A stretch of 53,649 nucleotides of DNA from an uncultured Chlorobiota bacterium (lineage in GTDB: Bacteria > Bacteroidota > Bacteroidia > Bacteroidales > JAADGE01): assembly GCA_947311265.1 (NCBI GenBank), contig CAMZKQ010000240.1, positions 1-53,649 on the forward strand. The letters run 5' to 3'. Positions 1-8,905 of this stretch are shown piece by piece. The notes under the pieces were generated by a model, which ran no database searches, was not told where the DNA came from, and saw only the letters and a list, made by a program, of their open reading frames with translations. Each line of letters starts with the position of its first letter. Position 1 is the first letter of the stretch. The position numbers and the translations under genes are program-made.

Positions 1-1493
1 ACTTGAATATCGCCTTTTTCTGGCAAGTTCACATAAAAAATACCTTCTGTTGGGTTAGGATATACCGAAAGTGCTTTTGCATTTACATTGTCAATACCAA
101 CATGGTCGCAAGCACCACCTACACTAATGTAACTTAATTCTGTTACAGTTACTGGGCTATTGCTAAATGTGCCATTAGTAGCTATCATTTGGATAGCAAA
201 GCAACCACTTGCGGTAAAGAGAATAGATGGGTTTTCGTGATTTGCAGTTGTAAAGTTGGCATAAGCAAAGTTTGTAGGAGGATTTACACCCCATTGGTAA
301 GTTGTTCCGCCAGCAGCATTAGGTACGCATTCGCTAGTGAAGTTTACTGTTCCGCCTACCGCAATATCTTGTACATCTACGGTGAAACCAGCATCTAGTT
401 GGTCAGCCATAATAATATCAAAATAATCGGCTTTTATTTCTGTTGATGTTTGGTTGCCAGTCATATCTGTATTGGTAATTGTAAGTGTAACTTCGTACAT
501 TCCCGGGGCAGTAAACCGAACGTCTGGGTGAGTATCTGTTGCACTAGTACCATTTTTAAACTGAACTGTATTTGGCGAAAACGACCAAGCAAATGTTGAG
601 CCATTAAGTGGAGCAGATAAATTAACGAGGCTAAAAATATCATCGGTATTGCCAGTAGTAGTTGCGGACATAAAGTCGGCAGTTACATCAGTGTAATTTT
701 CTCTGTTCCATTTCAAGGTGTAGGTTTCATCAGTACCGTTTGAAGTAGCTGTTGTGCTATGCACCCATGCCATAACAGGGCCTTTTACACCAGGCACAAA
801 CCATAGGTACATATCATCATCTACATCCATAGATACAACTGGAATTTCTCCTACCATTAGATTAATACCAAAAGACTCTTGGATATGCACTCTTAGTGCA
901 TTAGGATATACTTTATGAGGCAAAATTAAAGTTCCCCAAGCATCAACATCATAATCATAAGAAGCCACATTAGGTATTACTGTTTTTCCTATTCCTAATG
1001 CTCCCATATCATACCAACCTGCTCCTTCGAATGGGTCGATAATATATTGTTCGTTATAAGTGATTGGGTATTGGTATAACTTTAAAGGTGTTGGGTAGCC
1101 CCACCACATTTTAATACTTCCATCATCAGCATAAACGCCAGAACGATTCCATTCACCGCCAGTTGTATCGAAATAAAAATAGCCATCACTGCCTTGGTTG
1201 AGTTGCTCTGCCAAATCTACACCTGTCATTATAGCCACTACTGTATCGTGAGGCAGTCCTGTTGGGTCTAGGTAGTCAAACCTTTCGGTTGTACCAGTTT
1301 CTATCAAGGCAGAATAGTCCCAAGTAAGGTTTGCACCACCTGCACCTGCCACAAACTCGTCAGGATTACCTACTTTATAATTTATAACAGAGTCGCCAAC
1401 GACAAATGTATTCTCGGCGGCTGTAATTGTTATTTGTGCATTTGCCATAAAAGCAAATAGTACAAAACTTAATAGTAAAGATAATTTTCTCAT
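1..1493 (-). CDS. T9SS-exported protein with PKD-like domains (3' end cut by window edge)
   Basis: The reading frame starts with ATG at 1493 and runs off the left edge, giving 497 complete codons. The N-terminus is a signal peptide (MRKLSLLLSFVLFAFMANAQ) with cleavage expected after the AQ. Residues 20 to about 280 match no family I recognise and are rich in Trp, Asp and Gly. Two Ig-like/PKD-type segments follow, at about 284-356 (ending TAPGMYEVTLTITN) and 364-456 (ending TASGCFAIQMIATNG). The last visible residues, from about 466 (LSVYPNPTEGIFYVNLPE), are the start of a type A T9SS sorting domain, so only a few dozen residues should be missing. It is probably a cell-surface or secreted protein. 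Its role is unknown: PKD domains only suggest adhesion or polymer binding. Confidence 0.88.
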   Translation of the reverse strand, partial: MRKLSLLLSFVLFAFMANAQITITAAENTFVVGDSVINYKVGNPDEFVAGAGGANLTWDYSALIETGTTERFDYLDPTGLPHDTVVAIMTGVDLAEQLNQGSDGYFYFDTTGGEWNRSGVYADDGSIKMWWGYPTPLKLYQYPITYNEQYIIDPFEGAGWYDMGALGIGKTVIPNVASYDYDVDAWGTLILPHKVYPNALRVHIQESFGINLMVGEIPVVSMDVDDDMYLWFVPGVKGPVMAWVHSTTATSNGTDETYTLKWNRENYTDVTADFMSATTTGNTDDIFSLVNLSAPLNGSTFAWSFSPNTVQFKNGTSATDTHPDVRFTAPGMYEVTLTITNTDMTGNQTSTEIKADYFDIIMADQLDAGFTVDVQDIAVGGTVNFTSECVPNAAGGTTYQWGVNPPTNFAYANFTTANHENPSILFTASGCFAIQMIATNGTFSNSPVTVTELSYISVGGACDHVGIDNVNAKALSVYPNPTEGIFYVNLPEKGDIQ

Positions 1494-1718
1494 AATTTAC
1501 GAAATTTAATTAATAATAATTTTAGGTAAAAATAACTTTTTTTATTTTCAATAACAAGTGCTACACGTCCGTATTTAGAAATAACAAGCCTGTTTCTATT
1601 TCTGCACTTCTCTAAACATCTTGTTTTTAAACAGTTGCCTAGTTTGTATCCTTTTATGTTTAAAAAGAGATTAGAACTAAATTTATTAGATTAAATTTTA
1701 TTTTTATAAAATAGCTTA

Positions 1719-1726
1719 TACCTTTG
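1719..1726 (+). promoter_or_regulatory. Bacteroidota -7 promoter element for the acyltransferase gene
   Basis: TACCTTTG matches the Bacteroidota primary sigma factor -7 consensus TAnnTTTG and lies 20 bp before the start codon at 1747. The -33 position is T-rich but has no clean TTTG. Confidence 0.45.
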
Positions 1727-1746
1727 GAAATATTTAAACGTTAAAA

Positions 1747-2346
1747 ATGGGAAAAATAAAACAGTTTGCAGGTAAATCTTTATTAAAACTATTTGGTTGG
1801 AAGATGACAGGACTCCCACCAAAAGACAAAAAATATGTATGTATAGTTGCACCGCACACTAGCATAAAAGATATGTTTATTGGCAAATGGTATAATTGGG
1901 CACATAATATGGAGCCTAAAATTATCATGAAACAAGAGTTTTTCTTTTTCCCACTTGGTATTATAGTTCGCCGCTGGGGAGCAATACCAATAGATAGAAG
2001 CAAGGCCGCAAATGTAGTTGATCAAATGGCAAAACATTTTGCCGAAAACGACGAATTTACTTTAGCAATAACCCCAGAAGGCACTCGCAAAATAAACCAT
2101 AAATGGAAAACTGGCTTTTATCGTATTGCCCAAAAAGCAGGCGTGCCACTACACCTTACCTATATCGACTTTAAAACCAAAGAAGTGGGTTTTATGCCCG
2201 AATTTAAAATGTCGGGCGATATAAAAGCAGATATGCCAAAAATACAACTCCGTTACAAAGGCATTTATGCCGCACATGTCAATTTATTTAGTATAGGCGA
2301 AGGTATTCCTGTTTTTGAAAATAAGTTAGATAATAACAAAGACTAA
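1747..2346 (+). CDS. 1-acyl-sn-glycerol-3-phosphate acyltransferase (PlsC-like)
   Basis: This 199-residue protein carries the two signature blocks of glycerolipid acyltransferases. The HX4D motif is H37-TSIK-D42, the catalytic His/Asp pair. The EGTR substrate-binding block is at 111-114 within TPEGTRK. The family transfers an acyl group to lysophosphatidate or a related lysolipid at the inner face of the cytoplasmic membrane. It lacks the long N-terminal membrane helix of classical PlsC and is shorter than the usual 240 or so residues, like the compact acyltransferases often seen in Bacteroidota. The exact acceptor lipid is not readable. It has its own -7 element and is followed after 58 bp by the aconitase-family gene on the same strand. 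Confidence 0.85.
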   Translation: MGKIKQFAGKSLLKLFGWKMTGLPPKDKKYVCIVAPHTSIKDMFIGKWYNWAHNMEPKIIMKQEFFFFPLGIIVRRWGAIPIDRSKAANVVDQMAKHFAENDEFTLAITPEGTRKINHKWKTGFYRIAQKAGVPLHLTYIDFKTKEVGFMPEFKMSGDIKADMPKIQLRYKGIYAAHVNLFSIGEGIPVFENKLDNNKD

Positions 2347-2404
2347 AACACTTACTTTTTAGCTCAACCTCATAAAACAAAACAACATAAAAAACACAAC
2401 TAAA

Positions 2405-4183
2405 ATGGGACAAACATTCGCAGAAAAAATACTAGGGGCAACAGTAGGAACAATCGTTTTTAAAACACCAGATATAGTGCTTACGCACGACAACACAGCA
2501 AGCATAAAAAAAACATTTGAAAAAATGGGTGGCGAAAAAGTAGCCAACCCCGACCAACTCCTAATTGTACTCGACCATAATGCCCCCCCAACAACTGCCG
2601 CATTGGCTACACAATACCAAAACATTAGAGATATTGTAAAAGCACAAGGAGTAAAGAAATTTTATGATGCAGGCAAAGGCATCTGCCACCAAATAATGTC
2701 CTACCATGCTGAGCCTAAGATGATTATTGCCGGTAGCGATAGCCACACTTGCACCGCTGGAGCATTCAATACCCTTGCCGTAGGCATCGACAGAACAGAA
2801 GCAGCAGGGCTATGGAAACGAGGCGAAACTTGGTTCCGTGTTCCCGAAACCATTAAAATTACACTCACAGGGAAACTACAAAAAGGCGTTTATGCCAAAG
2901 ATATTTCCCTTTGGATTATCGGTATGATTCACTCCGACGGAGCAAACTATATGTCCATTGAATACCACGGCGAAGGCGTTGCCTCATTAGGCATATCCGA
3001 AAGAATGACTTTGGCAAACCTTGCCTCAGAAATGGGTGCAAAAAACGCCGTTTTCCCACCTGATAAAGTACTAGCCCAATTTTATGGTAAAGAAAATATC
3101 GAAGGCATTTGGGCAGACAGCGATGCTAAATACGCCAAGGAAATCGATATTGATTTAAGTCATATTTTCCCTCTTGTTGCAGCTCCGCACCATGTGGACA
3201 ATGTAAAATCGCTCTCCTCCTTGGCAGGCACTAAACTCAACCAAGGGTTTATAGGCACTTGTACCAATGGAAGAATTGAAGATTTACGCCAAGCCGCAGA
3301 AATCCTTAAAGGAAAAACAATAGCCGAAGGCTTTTTGCTACTAGTTACCCCTGCCTCACAAAAAATATACCTAGAGGCCATGCGCGAAGGTATTATTGAA
3401 ACATTTATTGAAGCAGGGGCTAATGTACTTGCCTCATCTTGTGGACCTTGCCTAGGAACAGGGCAAGGCATTCCGGCAGATGGCTATAATGTAATTTCCA
3501 CTTCCAACCGAAATTTCTTAGGGCGAATGGGCAATAAAACATCAAATGTATATTTGGCATCACCAGCCAATGTTGCCTACTCTGCCCTAAAAGGCGAAAT
3601 TGCTGATTCCCGTGAAATTATTGCCAACGACCTATATCCGTACTCGAAGCAGCAAAGCAAATCGCTCACTATCCCAGAAAATGAAAATAGAAGAGACAAG
3701 CAAGGGGTTTGGAATTATGCCGAAGTTAATGATTTAAACACCGACCAAATGTTTGCAGGAAGCCTAACTTACAAGGTTCTAAGCTCGTCTCCTGAAACAA
3801 TAATTCCTCATCTATTTTCTGGTTTTGATGTTAATTTTAATAAGAGTGTAAAACAGGGCGATATAATTATTGCAGGCGATAATTTTGGTTGCGGAAGTTC
3901 CAGAGAACACCCAGCTGTTGGGCTGGCACATATTGGGGTAAAAGCGGTGATTGTAAAATCGGTAAACCGCATATTCTTTCGCTCGTCTATCAACCAAGGT
4001 TTATTACTTATTGTTTTGCCAGAATTTGTAAACGACTATAAACAAGGCGATAAAGTTGATGTACAGTTTAAAAAATCAGCCGCTTTTTTAAATGGTAAAG
4101 AATATAAATTTTCGCCTTTGCCAGAAAAACTAATGCAAATTATTGAGAAAAAAGGCCTTGTAAATTGGATTAAAAATCAATAA
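2405..4183 (+). CDS. Aconitase/3-isopropylmalate dehydratase family protein, large and small domains on one chain
   Basis: The 592-residue protein joins the [4Fe-4S] dehydratase domain (about 1-420) to the swivel domain (about 440-590). Cluster ligands are C286 (GTCTNGR) and C346/C349 (SSCGPCLG). The swivel domain has the substrate loop GDNFGCGSSREHP. Enzymes of this family isomerise citrate/isocitrate, homocitrate or isopropylmalate by dehydration and rehydration. The domain order and length resemble the short 'Aquifex-type' putative aconitase group and fused LeuC-LeuD-like proteins, not the roughly 750-900-residue AcnA/AcnB types. There is no leuA/leuB or other TCA gene nearby, so context does not fix the substrate. 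Aconitase is the best guess. The 3' end overlaps the convergent YgjP-like gene by 7 bp. Confidence 0.85.
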   Translation: MGQTFAEKILGATVGTIVFKTPDIVLTHDNTASIKKTFEKMGGEKVANPDQLLIVLDHNAPPTTAALATQYQNIRDIVKAQGVKKFYDAGKGICHQIMSYHAEPKMIIAGSDSHTCTAGAFNTLAVGIDRTEAAGLWKRGETWFRVPETIKITLTGKLQKGVYAKDISLWIIGMIHSDGANYMSIEYHGEGVASLGISERMTLANLASEMGAKNAVFPPDKVLAQFYGKENIEGIWADSDAKYAKEIDIDLSHIFPLVAAPHHVDNVKSLSSLAGTKLNQGFIGTCTNGRIEDLRQAAEILKGKTIAEGFLLLVTPASQKIYLEAMREGIIETFIEAGANVLASSCGPCLGTGQGIPADGYNVISTSNRNFLGRMGNKTSNVYLASPANVAYSALKGEIADSREIIANDLYPYSKQQSKSLTIPENENRRDKQGVWNYAEVNDLNTDQMFAGSLTYKVLSSSPETIIPHLFSGFDVNFNKSVKQGDIIIAGDNFGCGSSREHPAVGLAHIGVKAVIVKSVNRIFFRSSINQGLLLIVLPEFVNDYKQGDKVDVQFKKSAAFLNGKEYKFSPLPEKLMQIIEKKGLVNWIKNQ

Positions 4184-4785
4184 GTAGTCGTGTATTTTTT
4201 TACTTCATTGTCTAGCCCCTTGGCATCACCCGAAACTTTATCGAGCAAAGCCCAAAACTTTTTACCATGATTTTTTTCAATCGTGTGGCAAAGTTCGTGT
4301 AAAATAATATAATCTATAAGCTCAATTGGCAAACGCATTAACTGGATATTTAGGCTAATATTATTAATCCCAGAGCAACTGCCCCAGCGTGTTTTAGCAT
4401 TCCGAACGCTAACTTTATTGTACTTAAAATTATGCTTTTTTGCCAATTCGTAGGTGCGTTTTGGCAAAACTTTTTTTGCCTCAATTCGGTATGCCTCATC
4501 AATTGCCTCTCGTATAAAATCTTGCCAGCCAGTACTTTCTAAATCAGTGCCAGCTGTGTAGAAAATTTTTATTTCCCCTGGTTCTACGACATAGCTATCT
4601 TGGGTGCTTTGCTCGAAAGTAAGCTTATGCTCATTGGTAGCAAATGGCTGGTCGGGCAAAAAAAAATGCCTAGGCTTAAGCTGCTTTATAAGTTTAATTT
4701 GATTTTTTAAAATCCAATCTTTTTTAGTTTTAACAAATGCTAATGCACTTTTAAAACTTTTAGAATTAGGCACTGTTACCATCAC
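4177..4785 (-). CDS. YgjP-like (DUF45) metal-dependent hydrolase, frameshifted: main C-terminal part
   Basis: This 202-residue open frame holds the metal-binding motif HELCHTIEKNHGKKFW, matching the HExxH-x5-H site of the YgjP/DUF45 family, and the family block RNAKTRWGSCS. The family resembles zinc peptidases; E. coli YgjP has been described as a UTP pyrophosphatase. The ATG at 4785 is not the natural start. Reading upstream in the same frame gives KIRLKAGSQV before a stop, and the missing N-terminus continues in another frame (see 4812-4892). Rejoined, the protein would be about 238 residues, normal for the family. The gene is either a recent pseudogene or carries a one-base sequencing or assembly error. 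The metal site itself is intact. Confidence 0.8.
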   Translation of the reverse strand: MMVTVPNSKSFKSALAFVKTKKDWILKNQIKLIKQLKPRHFFLPDQPFATNEHKLTFEQSTQDSYVVEPGEIKIFYTAGTDLESTGWQDFIREAIDEAYRIEAKKVLPKRTYELAKKHNFKYNKVSVRNAKTRWGSCSGINNISLNIQLMRLPIELIDYIILHELCHTIEKNHGKKFWALLDKVSGDAKGLDNEVKKYTTTY

Positions 4786-4811
4786 CTGACTTCCTGCTTT
4801 TAATCTAATTT

Positions 4812-4892
4812 TTAATACTTAGCCCTATGGTGGCGTTTCATTTCCACAAGCCCAATTTCGGGCAATTCTACTATTTTTAGCTTAGCTAGCAT
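4812..4892 (-). pseudogene. N-terminal fragment of the YgjP-like gene in a shifted frame
   Basis: ATG at 4892 opens 26 codons (MLAKLKIVELPEIGLVEMKR, then HHRAKY) ending at TAA 4814-4812. In the neighbouring frame the next residues read LKIRLKAGSQVMVTVP, which continues the usual YgjP-family N-terminal strand pattern. Adding one T near 4814-4816 would restore a continuous KYLKIRLKAG. The break is therefore a single-base deletion or a sequencing slip beside a short T/A run. Confidence 0.7.
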
Positions 4893-4999
4893 TTTGTAAA
4901 ACTAGTAAAAAAAAATGAACTTTGAAAAAAGCTTTGTTTTAAACCGTTTAACAATGTAGATTAGCAAAATGAAAGTTTGCCCCAATAATACATCAACTT

Positions 5000-6190
5000 A
5001 TGCGAAAAATATCTGCCAATATTATTATAACCAATACCGGAAAACCGCTGATAAACGGAATTATTGAAATTGACGACTTAGGTTACATCCACAAAGTTAC
5101 AGATACCAAAGGGCAGCTAAAAGAAGTCGGGAATTTGGAGTTTTATAACGGTATAATTGTACCGGGTTTTGTAAATGCACATTGCCACTTGGAACTCTCG
5201 CACATGAAAGGCATTTTATCCGAAGGGAAAGGTTTGCCCAATTTTATTAGAGAAATAATTAACCAACGCTTTTCGCCAAAAAATTTGCAAGAACAAATAA
5301 AAACCAACGACAAAAAAATGCAAGCCGAAGGTATAGTCGCCTGTGGCGATATTTCTAATACTAACGATACGATTTCGACAAAACTAAACAGTACTATCTA
5401 CTACCACACTTTTGCAGAGGTATTTACCATTGGAGATGAATTGCCAGAAACAGCATTTGCACGAGGGGAAACATTAATTTCCGAATTAAATAAGGAAAAA
5501 TTACCCGGTACAATTGTGCCTCATGCCCCCTACTCTGTACCCGAAAAATTGTTTCAGAAAATTGCAAAACAAACCACTTCTACTCCAATAGTTTCAATCC
5601 ACAACCAAGAAACAGAAAGTGAAAATACCCTTTTCTTAACCCAAAAAGGCGAGCTGAACGATGTCCTTTCGTATAAAAATTCTGCCTATGAAGGCTTTAA
5701 CTTTAAAGGCAAAAATTCATTACAAACTACCCTACCCTACTTGCCAAATAGTTTTAATATATTACTGATACACAATACTTTTACTGGCAAAGAAGATATT
5801 GATTTTGCAGAAAAATATTCACCCAATATTTATTGGGTACTTTGCCCTAAGTCGAATATTTATATAGAAAATAGATTGCCTAATGTACCTTTATTTTTTG
5901 AAAATAAAATAAAAATTTGTATCGGTACAGATAGCCTAGCCTCTAATAACACCCTTTCTATTTTAGACGAACTAAAAACAATCCAAACTCATTTTCCTGA
6001 AATTTCGCTGGAGCGTCTTATTTTTGCAGCCACAAAAGAAGGGGCCAATGCACTCGGGCTAGCCAATATTTTGGGGAGTATTGAAAAAACAAAAGCCCCA
6101 GGACTAAATTTGCTTACTGGTGCAAACCTTCAAAATTTAACACTTAACGCCAACACAAAAGTAAAAGTATTAGTAACAAACAATACTTAA
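5000..6190 (+). CDS. Amidohydrolase, cytosine deaminase/chlorohydrolase-like (COG0402 type)
   Basis: The 396-residue protein has the full metal-site set of the amidohydrolase superfamily: H61-x-H63 in NAHCHLELSH, H175 (VPHAPYSVP), H201 (SIHNQETESE) and D311 (GTDSLASN). The small N-terminal beta domain (about 1-55) and the SNNTLSILDEL segment after the Asp fit the aminohydrolase branch that deaminates purine- or pyrimidine-like compounds (guanine deaminase, S-adenosylhomocysteine or aminofutalosine deaminases). It is somewhat short for that group, usually 420-450 residues. I cannot assign the substrate. No menaquinone (mqn) genes are nearby that would support an aminofutalosine role. It is transcribed away from the damaged YgjP-like gene and ends at a terminator-like hairpin. 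Confidence 0.8.
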   Translation: MRKISANIIITNTGKPLINGIIEIDDLGYIHKVTDTKGQLKEVGNLEFYNGIIVPGFVNAHCHLELSHMKGILSEGKGLPNFIREIINQRFSPKNLQEQIKTNDKKMQAEGIVACGDISNTNDTISTKLNSTIYYHTFAEVFTIGDELPETAFARGETLISELNKEKLPGTIVPHAPYSVPEKLFQKIAKQTTSTPIVSIHNQETESENTLFLTQKGELNDVLSYKNSAYEGFNFKGKNSLQTTLPYLPNSFNILLIHNTFTGKEDIDFAEKYSPNIYWVLCPKSNIYIENRLPNVPLFFENKIKICIGTDSLASNNTLSILDELKTIQTHFPEISLERLIFAATKEGANALGLANILGSIEKTKAPGLNLLTGANLQNLTLNANTKVKVLVTNNT

Positions 6191-6195
6191 AATGT

Positions 6196-6238
6196 AAAGA
6201 CTATATTACATTTTTTTTAAATTTATAAAGTCTTTTTT
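6196..6238 (+). terminator. Probable terminator after the amidohydrolase
   Basis: AAAGACT (6196-6202) can pair with AGTCTTT (6229-6235) across a 26-nt AT-rich loop, and the 3' arm runs into a T tract. The stem is weak and the loop long. Confidence 0.4.
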
Positions 6239-6250
6239 GAAAAAAAGTAA

Positions 6251-6258
6251 TACATTTG
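6251..6258 (+). promoter_or_regulatory. -7 promoter element for the coiled-coil lipoprotein gene
   Basis: TACATTTG fits TAnnTTTG and lies 34 bp before the ATG at 6293, just after the preceding terminator. No correctly spaced -33 TTTG is present. Confidence 0.4.
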
Positions 6259-6292
6259 CCCAATATTATTTTTAATCTTAAAATAGAACATT

Positions 6293-7177
6293 ATGAAAAA
6301 GTACTTTTTATTATTGATATTTCCCCTATTTCTGCTATCCTGCGGAGAAAGCGAGGAGGAAATTAGGCTAAAAGCAAAACTCGACAGTATGGAGCAAGCC
6401 AAAACGACAGTCGATTTACAAAACAACGATTACATGAAAGCCTTTAATGAAATTCAGGCTAACCTTGATGAAATTAAAGCCAAAGAAAAAATTATTTCGA
6501 CACAAACCAGCGGCGATGTAGAACTAAACACTACTGATAAAGAGAGTATTAACGAAGACATTAATTCAATTTACGACTTAATGCTCGAAAATAAAAAGAA
6601 AATTGCCTACCTCAGAAATAAATTAAAATCCTCTGGCGGTAAAACAAGCCAATTCAAAAAAACAATTGAACGCTTAACTAACCAAATGGAAGAGAAAGAG
6701 GGGCAGGTGGCTGATTTAAAAGCACTTTTAGAGAAAAAAGATTTCGACCTTGCCGCACTCAACGACAAAGTTGAAGACTTATCTACCGATATTACAGAAC
6801 TAGAAGGGGCTAACCAAGAAAAAGATAATGTAATTATAGAAAAAGACAATGATTTACACACGGCATACTACGTCATGGGCGAAAAAAAAGAGCTTATAAA
6901 AACTGGTGTAATTTCTATTGAAGGAAAATTTCTTTCCAAAAAGGCAAAAGTACAATCGGAAAGCGATAAATTTATTAAAATTGACACGCGCACTTTAAGC
7001 GAAATCCCTTTAAAATCATACAAAAAAGTAAAATTTCTTAGCTCGCACCCAGACGGTAGCTACGAATTTGTTACCGACAAGGACGGTAAATACGAAGTCT
7101 TAAAAATTACGAACCCAGAAAAATTCTGGAAAATGTCTAAATACCTAGTTATTACCGTAAGCAACGGCATGTTTTAA
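6293..7177 (+). CDS. Coiled-coil lipoprotein of unknown function
   Basis: The 294-residue protein begins with a lipoprotein signal, MKKYFLLLIFPLFLLSCGES, with lipidation expected on C17 of the LLSC box. Residues about 23-205 are heptad-rich and highly charged, predicting a long coiled coil. The last 90 residues look like a compact beta-containing domain (GVISIEGKFLSKKAKV, then FVTDKDGKYEVLKI). This plan is common in Bacteroidota lipoproteins of unknown role. It is probably anchored in the outer membrane facing the periplasm, since no SusD-like or other surface-export signal stands out near the Cys. It appears monocistronic, with its own promoter element before it and strong hairpins after it. 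Confidence 0.75.
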   Translation: MKKYFLLLIFPLFLLSCGESEEEIRLKAKLDSMEQAKTTVDLQNNDYMKAFNEIQANLDEIKAKEKIISTQTSGDVELNTTDKESINEDINSIYDLMLENKKKIAYLRNKLKSSGGKTSQFKKTIERLTNQMEEKEGQVADLKALLEKKDFDLAALNDKVEDLSTDITELEGANQEKDNVIIEKDNDLHTAYYVMGEKKELIKTGVISIEGKFLSKKAKVQSESDKFIKIDTRTLSEIPLKSYKKVKFLSSHPDGSYEFVTDKDGKYEVLKITNPEKFWKMSKYLVITVSNGMF

Positions 7178-7200
7178 AACAAAAAACTTAAATGAGTCCA

Positions 7201-7316
7201 GTCTAAAAACTAAAAAAAGAGTAATTAGCCGCCCTACGAGTGTTGTAATTGGCTGGTTTTCAATTGATAATTTTGGATATTCTTGCAAAAAACACTCGTA
7301 GGGTTACTTTTTAGAC
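7201..7316. repeat. Nested inverted repeat, possible MITE remnant or structured RNA
   Basis: An inner perfect 13-bp inverted repeat, CCCTACGAGTGTT (7232-7244) and AACACTCGTAGGG (7291-7303), is nested in an outer perfect 9-bp one, GTCTAAAAA (7201-7209) and TTTTTAGAC (7308-7316). The 46-bp centre contains AATTG/CAATT. No coding frame spans it. Confidence 0.6.
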
Positions 7317-7338
7317 CAAGCTCTTAAATTATTAAGGT

Positions 7339-7367
7339 GCCATCGTCTGTACGGTGGCATTTTTTTA
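7339..7367 (+). terminator. Rho-independent terminator after the coiled-coil lipoprotein gene
   Basis: GCCATCGT (7339-7346) pairs fully with ACGGTGGC (7351-7358), with one G-U pair, around the loop CTGT. It is followed by A and seven T. Confidence 0.8.
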
Positions 7368-7393
7368 TGCCCCTCTTTTTATAAAGCAAGCGT

Positions 7394-8905
7394 TTATTTT
7401 TTCATTTTTCTCAAAAGCAACAAATGCAGCTTTTCAAAATATCCCGTGAGGGATATAAATAAAATTATCCCCCCAGAAGCCACCCCATATTTTACAAATG
7501 CCGAGGCGTATTCAAAATAATTAAATCCGAAGTAAATAAACAATGCCAAGCCCGAATAGGCAATGATTTTAAGGATAGGGTAATTTATCTTAAAGTGCTT
7601 TTGCCCAAATAGGTAGGAGGCTATCATCATGCTAAAGTAGCAGAAAAAAGTGGCCCAAGCTGCCCCTATATAACCAAATTTTGGTATTAAAATGACGTTC
7701 AAAATAAGGGTAACAGATAAGCCCAAGAGAGCAAAACCGGCACCGTATTTTGTCTTATCGGTGAGTTTGTACCAAACCGAAAGGTTGTAAATAATGCCCA
7801 AAAATAGGTTGGCGAAAAGCAAAATTGGTACAATTTTTAACCCCGCCCAATACGGCTCGCTGATGAAACCTTTGGCAAGGTCGATAAATAAAGTTACGCC
7901 CAAAAATATCACTAAGCAAAAAATGACAAAATATTTCATTACATCGGCATACACTTGCCGTGATTTTTTTTCTTTGTTTTGCTTAAAGAAAAAGGGTTCT
8001 GCAGCATAGCGAAATGCCTGTATAAACATGGTCATCAGGATAGAGAGCTTATAATTTGCCCCATAAATCCCAATTTGTGCCATAATATATTTTTGCGAAT
8101 CCACTACCCCAATTGGAGTGATAATAAGCACTTTAAGTAAAATCCTATCAAGCACTTCGTTGGCAATTCCTGCCAAACCTGCCAGTAAAAGTGGGGCAGA
8201 ATAAATAAGCATCTGCCGCAGCAAATCTTTTGAAAATTGAAATTTGCTGCGTAATAAATCAGGTATAAAAAGTAAAATTATAGCTCCAGAAGCTGCAAGG
8301 TTGGAGATAAAAATATACCCCACTCCTACCCTATCCGAGTAGAAATTAGAAAAAGCTGCCACATGAAATTGTTGCAAAAATTCATTAGCATTTTCTTTTG
8401 CCAAAATAAGGAAGAAAATATTGCCTGCAATATTTATAAAAATATTAGTAAACTTAAAAACGGCAAATTTTACTGCCTTTCCTTCTTGTCTCAATTTTGC
8501 AAATGGGATTGATGCCAAAACATCAAAGCCAATAATTAGGGCAAACCATGTTACATATTCCTTATTATCAGGGTATTTGATAAAATTAGCAATCGGCTGC
8601 GAGAAAAGAGTAAAAAGGGCTATAAAGGCAACTGATGTAAAAATTATGGGCAACAGAGCGGTGGAAAAGACCGTTGCCGGTTTTAAGTTTTTTTCTGAAA
8701 AACGAAAAAAACCGGTTTCTAATCCTAAGGTTAAAAAGACGATAAAAAAACCTACATAGGCATACAATTCTGCAACCACACCGTACTGGTAGGGCAAAAA
8801 TGCTCGTGTAAAAAGTGGCACAAGCAAGTAATTGAGCAACCGCCCAATGATGCTACTTAGCCCATAAACCGCCGTTTGCCCGAGAAGTTTTTTTAGTGGG
8901 TTCAT
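7394..8905 (-). CDS. Polysaccharide/lipid flippase of the MATE/MOP superfamily
   Basis: The 503-residue protein is almost entirely hydrophobic with about 14 predicted transmembrane helices. Its N-terminus, GRLLNYLLVPLFTRAFLPYQ, is typical of Wzx/MurJ-type exporters in Bacteroidota. Such proteins move lipid-linked sugars or peptidoglycan precursors across the cytoplasmic membrane. The substrate is not readable. No glycosyltransferase is adjacent, unlike the second flippase at 40352-41668, which suggests a housekeeping role more than O-antigen export. It is convergent with the coiled-coil lipoprotein gene, and the inverted repeat and terminator lie between them. Confidence 0.82.
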   Translation of the reverse strand: MNPLKKLLGQTAVYGLSSIIGRLLNYLLVPLFTRAFLPYQYGVVAELYAYVGFFIVFLTLGLETGFFRFSEKNLKPATVFSTALLPIIFTSVAFIALFTLFSQPIANFIKYPDNKEYVTWFALIIGFDVLASIPFAKLRQEGKAVKFAVFKFTNIFINIAGNIFFLILAKENANEFLQQFHVAAFSNFYSDRVGVGYIFISNLAASGAIILLFIPDLLRSKFQFSKDLLRQMLIYSAPLLLAGLAGIANEVLDRILLKVLIITPIGVVDSQKYIMAQIGIYGANYKLSILMTMFIQAFRYAAEPFFFKQNKEKKSRQVYADVMKYFVIFCLVIFLGVTLFIDLAKGFISEPYWAGLKIVPILLFANLFLGIIYNLSVWYKLTDKTKYGAGFALLGLSVTLILNVILIPKFGYIGAAWATFFCYFSMMIASYLFGQKHFKINYPILKIIAYSGLALFIYFGFNYFEYASAFVKYGVASGGIILFISLTGYFEKLHLLLLRKMKK

